Positions 50,753 through 55,041 of a stretch of DNA of 55,041 nucleotides are shown here, one piece after another (positions within the stretch are counted from its first letter, which is position 1; each line of letters begins with the position of its first letter). The DNA is from JBFKMV01 sp041629655. Lineage in GTDB: Bacteria; Acidobacteriota; Polarisedimenticolia; Polarisedimenticolales; Polarisedimenticolaceae. The position numbers were made by a program, and so were the translations under genes. The DNA lies in contig JBFKMV010000008.1 of assembly GCA_041629655.1 (NCBI GenBank), positions 1 to 55,041 of the forward strand. Direction: 5' to 3'. Below the pieces are notes generated by a model. That model saw nothing but the letters and a program-made list of their open reading frames with translations. It searched no databases and was not told where the DNA came from.

Positions 50753-52398
50753 TGCCAGGACCGGACAACCGGGGCCGGGTCGTGCCGTTGCTGCTGGCGC
50801 TGTCGCTGGCGCTGGCGGGTTGCGGCGGCGACGAGCAGACCGGGACCGTGCCCGGCGAATCCGGACAGCCGGCGGACGAGCCGCGCCGCGGCGGGACGCT
50901 GGTGCTCGGCAGCATCTCCGGCGTGGACAACTGGAACCCGTACCTCGCGCAGCAGAGCTTCTCCTACGACGTGCTGCGGCGGATCTACCTGGGGCTGGCC
51001 CAGCAGCTCGGTGACAGTCGCGACCACCCGCCCTCGTTCGAGCCGCAGCTCGCCGAGTCGTGGGAGTTCTCGGACGACGGGCTCGCGCTGACGTTCCACC
51101 TGCGCCGCGCCGTGTGGAGCGACGGCCGGCCCCTCACCGCGGCGGACGTGCGTTTCACCTGGCAGGCGCAGGTCTCCGACGAGGTCGCCTGGACCGGCCG
51201 CTCGTCCAAGGAGCAGGTGCGGGACGTCGAGATCGTCGACGACCGCACCGTGAGGTTCCACTTCGACTCGGCCTACGCCTACTACCGGCTCGCCGACGCG
51301 GTGGACGGACCGATCCTGCCCGCCCACGTGTTCGGTGCGGTGCCGTTCGGGGACTGGCGGACCCACGACTGGTCGGAGGCACGGGTCGGCAGCGGCCCGT
51401 TCCTGCTCCAGGACCAGCGGCCCGAACAGGAGATCACGCTGGAGCGCAACCCGCGCTACCACGATCCCGAGCTGCCCTACGTCGATGCGGTGGTGGTGCG
51501 GATCGTCCCCGACTCGGGCAATCTGCTGTCGCAGCTGGTTTCGGGCGAGATCGACTACATGGAGCTGGCGTTCCCGCGCGAGGCCCAGCGTATCCGCGTC
51601 GACGACGCGATCACGATCACGCCGTTCGATCAGCCGAAGTACGACTTCATCGGCTGGAACGGCTCGCGGGCGCCGCTGGACGACCCCGAGGTCCGCCGCG
51701 CGCTGACGCTGGCCATCGATCGCGAGGCGATCGTGGAGGACCTGCTGTACGGCTACGGTCGGGTCAGCGCCGGACCGGTGCTGTCCTTCTGGTGGGCCGC
51801 CAACCGCGCCCTCACTCCGTGGCCCCACGACCCCCGCGAGGCGCTGCGCATCCTGACCTCGAAGGGCTACCGGCCCGGCGACGACGGGGTGCTGGCGCGC
51901 GGCGGGCAGCCGCTGCGGGTCGAGCTGATCACCAACGCCGGCAACCCGTTGCGCGAGTCGGCGCTGATCAAGGCGCAGGAGCAACTGCGGCAGGTCGGCG
52001 TGGTCGCCGAGGTGCAGACGCTCAACCTGCGCGCCGTACGGCAGAAGGTCGTCTCGGGAGACTACGACGGCTGGCTCGGGGGCTGGGTGTTCACCGGCAA
52101 GGTGGATCCCAAACCGCTGTTCGGGTCGCGGTTCCGGCCCCCGCAAGGGATGAACTTCGTGGCCTTCGGCTCGCCGCGGGTCGACGCCCTGCTCGCCGAC
52201 CTCGAGGCCACCGGGGACTGGAAGGAGGTCAAGCGCGTGCTCGACCTGATCCAGGTCGAGATCCACCGCGACCAGCCGTACACGTTCCTGTACGAGGCCC
52301 AGCGTCTGGCGGTCTACCGCCACCGCGTCCACGGGGTGCAGGTCGACTTGCCGTTCGACCCCCTGGCGCGACTGCATCGCTACTGGCTCCAGGGTTAG
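50749..52398 (+). CDS. ABC transporter solute-binding lipoprotein, family 5 (oligopeptide/dipeptide type)
   Basis: 549 residues. Signal peptide II with lipobox LALAGC (Cys25) followed by GGDE. The family 5 fold is seen in GGTLVLGSISGVDNWNP, ESWEFSDDGLALTFHLR, DGRPLTAADVRFTW, GSGPFLL and VRRALTLAIDREAIV. It binds peptides or other ligands outside the inner membrane and delivers them to the two permeases encoded next. ATG 50749 overlaps the ykgJ-like stop; ATG 50752 is the alternative. Confidence 0.92.
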   Translation: MMPGPDNRGRVVPLLLALSLALAGCGGDEQTGTVPGESGQPADEPRRGGTLVLGSISGVDNWNPYLAQQSFSYDVLRRIYLGLAQQLGDSRDHPPSFEPQLAESWEFSDDGLALTFHLRRAVWSDGRPLTAADVRFTWQAQVSDEVAWTGRSSKEQVRDVEIVDDRTVRFHFDSAYAYYRLADAVDGPILPAHVFGAVPFGDWRTHDWSEARVGSGPFLLQDQRPEQEITLERNPRYHDPELPYVDAVVVRIVPDSGNLLSQLVSGEIDYMELAFPREAQRIRVDDAITITPFDQPKYDFIGWNGSRAPLDDPEVRRALTLAIDREAIVEDLLYGYGRVSAGPVLSFWWAANRALTPWPHDPREALRILTSKGYRPGDDGVLARGGQPLRVELITNAGNPLRESALIKAQEQLRQVGVVAEVQTLNLRAVRQKVVSGDYDGWLGGWVFTGKVDPKPLFGSRFRPPQGMNFVAFGSPRVDALLADLEATGDWKEVKRVLDLIQVEIHRDQPYTFLYEAQRLAVYRHRVHGVQVDLPFDPLARLHRYWLQG

Positions 52399-52406
52399 CC
52401 GCCGCC

Positions 52407-53393
52407 GTGTTGCGCTTCGTGCTGCGCCGGCTCGCCGCCGCCGTCCCGCTGCTGCTCGGCGTCGCCACCCTGACCTTCGTGCTGCTGGAGGCGGCCCCCG
52501 GCGATCCGATCGATTACTGGATCGGCGACAACCTGGTGCCGCTCGAGGTGCGCGCCAACCTCGAGCGGGCCTACGGGCTCGACCGCTCGCCGGTCGAGCG
52601 CTACGTGAGCTGGCTCTCCTCGCTGCTGCGCGGCGACCTGGGCTGGTCGCACTCCCGCTCGCGACCCGTGGGCGAGGCGCTCGCGGACGCGCTGGGGCCG
52701 ACGCTGCGACTGGCCGGCGCGGCGCTGGCGCTGCACCTGCTGGCGGGGATCCTGCTCGGCGTGGTGTCGGCGGCGCGGCGCGGGCGGTGGTCCGATCGCG
52801 CGCTGACGCTCTCGAGCCTGACGCTCTACGCGATGCCCACGTTCTGGCTCGGGCTGATGGCGATCCTGGTGCTGAGCAACGAGCTGTCGCTGTTCCCGGC
52901 GTCGTCGATGCACAGCATCGGCATCCGTGAGGCCGGTTGGGTGCGGCGCTTCGCCGACGCGGTGTGGCACCTGGTGCTACCCGCTTCCGTGCTGGGCATC
53001 GCCTCGGCGGCCGCGATGGCGCGGTTCGTCCGCGCCGGGCTGTTGCAGGCGCTGGGGGAGCAGTTCATCCGCGCCGCGCGCGCCCGCGGCGCGGCGGAGC
53101 GGCGGGTGCTGTTCCGCCACGCGTTGCGCAACGCGCTGCTTCCGGTGATCAACCTGCTCGGGTTGTCGCTGCCGATCCTGGTCTCGGGCTCGCTGGTGAT
53201 CGAGGTGGTGTTCGCGTGGCCCGGGATGGGCCGGCTGACCTACGACGCCGTGCGCGCGCTGGACTACCCGGTGACGCTGGCCGCGACGCTGCTGGCGACG
53301 CTGATGGTCGTGCTGGGAAGCCTGTTCGCGGACCTGGCGATGGCGGCGGCGGACCCGCGGGTCCGGCTGACCGGCCGGGACGGCGCGTCGTGA
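52407..53393 (+). CDS. ABC transporter permease, DppB/OppB type
   Basis: 328 residues, six membrane helices. It has LRFVLRRLAAAVPLLLGVATLTFVL at the start, DPIDYWIGDN, the FWLGLMAILVLS block and the ATPase-contacting EAA loop ARARGAAERRVLFRHALRNA. The start is GTG 52407, 8 bp after the solute-binding gene. It overlaps the second permease by 4 bp (GTGA). Confidence 0.92.
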   Translation: MLRFVLRRLAAAVPLLLGVATLTFVLLEAAPGDPIDYWIGDNLVPLEVRANLERAYGLDRSPVERYVSWLSSLLRGDLGWSHSRSRPVGEALADALGPTLRLAGAALALHLLAGILLGVVSAARRGRWSDRALTLSSLTLYAMPTFWLGLMAILVLSNELSLFPASSMHSIGIREAGWVRRFADAVWHLVLPASVLGIASAAAMARFVRAGLLQALGEQFIRAARARGAAERRVLFRHALRNALLPVINLLGLSLPILVSGSLVIEVVFAWPGMGRLTYDAVRALDYPVTLAATLLATLMVVLGSLFADLAMAAADPRVRLTGRDGAS

Positions 53394-54364
53394 GCGACCG
53401 ACGGCTGACCTGGGGGCTCGGCTTCCTGGGCCTGCTCGTCGCGGTCGCAACGGCCGCACCGTGGCTCGGCCTGCGCGACCCGGCGGCGCAGCCGGACGGG
53501 CTGGTGCTGCGCGACCTGCCGCCGCTGGCGCGGGTCGACGCCGTCGCGCTGGCCGACGGCTCGTTGCGTTACGCCCACGAGCTGCGGCCGCTTCCGGACG
53601 GCTCGATCGAGTACCGCCGCGGCGAGAGCTGGAGCACGCTCGAGCCCCGCCAGCTCGCCGGCCCGGAGCGGGAGCGCTGGCACCGGCGACCGCTGTTCGT
53701 GCTGGGCACCGACGGCTTCGGCCGCGACCTGTTGAGCCGGCTGGTCCACGGCGCCCGGGCGTCGATCGCGGTCGGGCTGCTCGGCGCCCTGCTGGCGATC
53801 GGGATCGGCGGCACCGTCGGGCTGACGGCGGGGCTCGCCGGCGGCTGGGTCGACTCGCTGCTGATGCGCCTGACCGACTTGGCGCTGTCGGTGCCGCGGC
53901 TGTTCCTGCTGCTGTTCCTGGTCTCGCTGTTCGGCCCGTCGTTCACGATGACCGTCCTGGTGCTGGGCAGCACGACCTGGATGGCGGCCGCTCGGATCGC
54001 CCGCGGCGAGGTGCTGTCGCTGCGCGAGCGCGACTGGGTGCAGGCGGCGCGCGCCGCGGGAGCCGCGCCGCTGCGGCTGGGGCTGCGGCACCTGCTGCCC
54101 GGGGCGGCCGTTCCGTTGATCGTCGAGGGTACGCTGCGCGTCGGCGACACGATCCTGCTCGAGGCCGCGCTGTCGTTCCTCGGGCTGGGCGTGCAACCGC
54201 CGGTAGCGTCGTGGGGCAACCTCGTCGCCGACGGGCGGCACAGCCTGGGCCACGCCTGGTGGATCGCGACCTTTCCCGGCCTGGCCGTGGCGCTGACGGT
54301 GATCATGCTCAACCTGGTCGGCGATGCGGCGCGCGACCGGCTCGACCGTCGCCGGGCGTGTTGA
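53390..54364 (+). CDS. ABC transporter permease, DppC/OppC type
   Basis: 324 residues. After TM1 there is an insertion of about 70 polar residues (about 25-95, rich in Arg, Asp and Leu) before the normal LGTDGFGRDLLSRLVHGARAS. The EAA loop is AARAAGAAPLRLGLRHLLPG. The family ends with PVASWGNLVADGRHSLGHAWW. With the preceding permease it forms the channel. The ATPase genes (DppD/DppF type) are missing: an aldehyde dehydrogenase starts 37 bp later. They must be elsewhere or shared. Confidence 0.92.
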   Translation: MSDRRLTWGLGFLGLLVAVATAAPWLGLRDPAAQPDGLVLRDLPPLARVDAVALADGSLRYAHELRPLPDGSIEYRRGESWSTLEPRQLAGPERERWHRRPLFVLGTDGFGRDLLSRLVHGARASIAVGLLGALLAIGIGGTVGLTAGLAGGWVDSLLMRLTDLALSVPRLFLLLFLVSLFGPSFTMTVLVLGSTTWMAAARIARGEVLSLRERDWVQAARAAGAAPLRLGLRHLLPGAAVPLIVEGTLRVGDTILLEAALSFLGLGVQPPVASWGNLVADGRHSLGHAWWIATFPGLAVALTVIMLNLVGDAARDRLDRRRAC

Positions 54365-54400
54365 CCGGCCCCCGGGCAGTCCCTATGCTGGGTCGCGCCG

Positions 54401-55041
54401 ATGCGTGAGATCCTCAACCTGATCGACGGCGACCCCGTGCCGGCGGCCGGCGCGGCGTGGCTCGACAACGTCGAGCCGGCCACCGGAAAGATCTACTCGC
54501 GCCTCGCCGACAGCGACGAGCGGGACGTGGCGCGGGCCGTCGAGGCGGCGCGGCGCGCGTTTCCGGAATGGTCGGCGACCCCGGTGGCCGAACGCTCGCG
54601 GATGCTGCTGGAGCTCTCCACCCGGCTCGAGCAGCGGCTGGAGGAGTTCGCGCGTGCCGAGAGCGTCGACAACGGCAAGCCGTTGACGCTGGCGCGGAGC
54701 GTGGACATCCCGCGCGCCGTGGCGAACCTGCGCTTCTTCGCCACCGCGATCGTGCACTTCGCCTCGGAGGCCCACGCCACCGACCGCCAGGCGATCAACT
54801 ACACGCTGCGGCAGCCGCGCGGCGTGGCCGGCTGCATCTCACCCTGGAACCTGCCGCTGTACCTGTTCACCTGGAAGATCGCGCCGGCGCTGGCGGCGGG
54901 CAACACCGTCGTCGCCAAGCCGTCCGAGCTGACGCCGCTGACGGCCGCGCTGCTGGGCGAGCTGTGCCGCGAGGCCGGGCTCCCGGCCGGGGTGCTCAAC
55001 ATCGTCCACGGCCTGGGCCCCAAGGCCGGCCAGGCGATCGT
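54401..55041 (+). CDS. Aldehyde dehydrogenase, ALDH8/2-aminomuconic semialdehyde dehydrogenase-like (3' truncated)
   Basis: 213 residues visible before the window ends. VEPATGKIYSRLADSDERDV, FARAESVDNGKPLTLAR, DIPRAVANLRFFA and the NAD-binding ISPWNLPLYLFTWKIAPALA and AGNTVVAKPSELTP follow the ALDH8A1 pattern closely, suggesting oxidation of 2-aminomuconate or 2-hydroxymuconate semialdehyde (kynurenine or aromatic degradation). The catalytic Cys and Glu are beyond the edge. A TATGCT box lies 11 nt before ATG 54401 and no Shine-Dalgarno sequence is visible. Confidence 0.88.
   Translation, partial: MREILNLIDGDPVPAAGAAWLDNVEPATGKIYSRLADSDERDVARAVEAARRAFPEWSATPVAERSRMLLELSTRLEQRLEEFARAESVDNGKPLTLARSVDIPRAVANLRFFATAIVHFASEAHATDRQAINYTLRQPRGVAGCISPWNLPLYLFTWKIAPALAAGNTVVAKPSELTPLTAALLGELCREAGLPAGVLNIVHGLGPKAGQAI

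Overview
The window is very GC-rich (about 70% by eye) and densely coded, with short spacers, ATGA/GTGA overlaps and long antisense shadow frames. It encodes an outer-membrane biogenesis-type protein, lipoprotein processing enzymes, a TRAP transporter with a TatT lipoprotein, many two-component proteins, two sigma-54 activators and an eukaryote-like Ser/Thr kinase. This mix suggests a Gram-negative environmental bacterium, most likely Acidobacteriota (Thermoanaerobaculia-like) or a similar high-GC lineage. No rRNA is present, so the taxonomy is inference.

Layout. 1-590: end of a surface protein with thrombospondin type 3 calcium-binding repeats. 0.8-4.7 kb: LolA-like protein and a secreted BNR-repeat protein. 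4.7-8.8 kb (minus): GH15 glycosidase, MnmA and a cysteine desulfurase. 8.9-12.3 kb (plus): lspA, lgt, RluD-type pseudouridine synthase and a DUF2520 protein. 12.4-16.8 kb (plus): a small exported protein, a sodium:neurotransmitter-type symporter, and a flavin/NAD(P) module fused to a membrane polyferredoxin. 16.8-18.1 kb (minus): aminotransferase. 18.1-26.3 kb: a signalling island. Its minus-strand genes are a sigma-54 activator with a degenerate receiver, a hybrid kinase and a receiver-kinase; its plus-strand genes are a receiver-ATPase, an Hpt protein and a single-domain receiver, with two tRNAs and a patatin between the groups. 26.3-28.3 kb: acyl-CoA synthetase. 28.3-34.0 kb (minus): GYD protein, malic enzyme, TatT, DctP and fused DctQM, which reads as a dicarboxylate uptake and use operon. 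34.2-39.1 kb: S9 peptidase, purA, a DUF2065 protein and hutH. 39.1-39.3 kb: tRNA-Ala and tRNA-Val. 39.5-45.7 kb: a giant kinase/sigma-54 activator flanked by two probable sigma-54-driven small RNAs. 45.7-50.3 kb: a small exported protein and a very large NtrY-like sensor kinase. 50.3-54.4 kb: a YkgJ protein and an oligopeptide-type ABC importer without its ATPases. The window ends inside an ALDH8-like aldehyde dehydrogenase.

The most interesting locus is 39.5-45.7 kb. A 1810-residue protein joins a Ser/Thr kinase, an AAA/TPR sensor, GAF, a sigma-54 AAA+ domain with GAFTGA, and a Fis-type HTH. On each side lies a textbook -24/-12 promoter (TGGCAC-N5-TTGCT) followed by a strong intrinsic terminator and no convincing gene. 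Both predicted RNAs (about 84 and 259 nt) carry anti-Shine-Dalgarno motifs (CUCCUU, CCUCC). An inverted repeat, GTTGCA-N3-TGCAAC, overlaps the activator's own promoter, and two near copies lie at enhancer distance upstream of the second RNA promoter. Together these suggest a self-contained circuit: kinase-sensor activator, sigma-54, two small RNAs and translational control.
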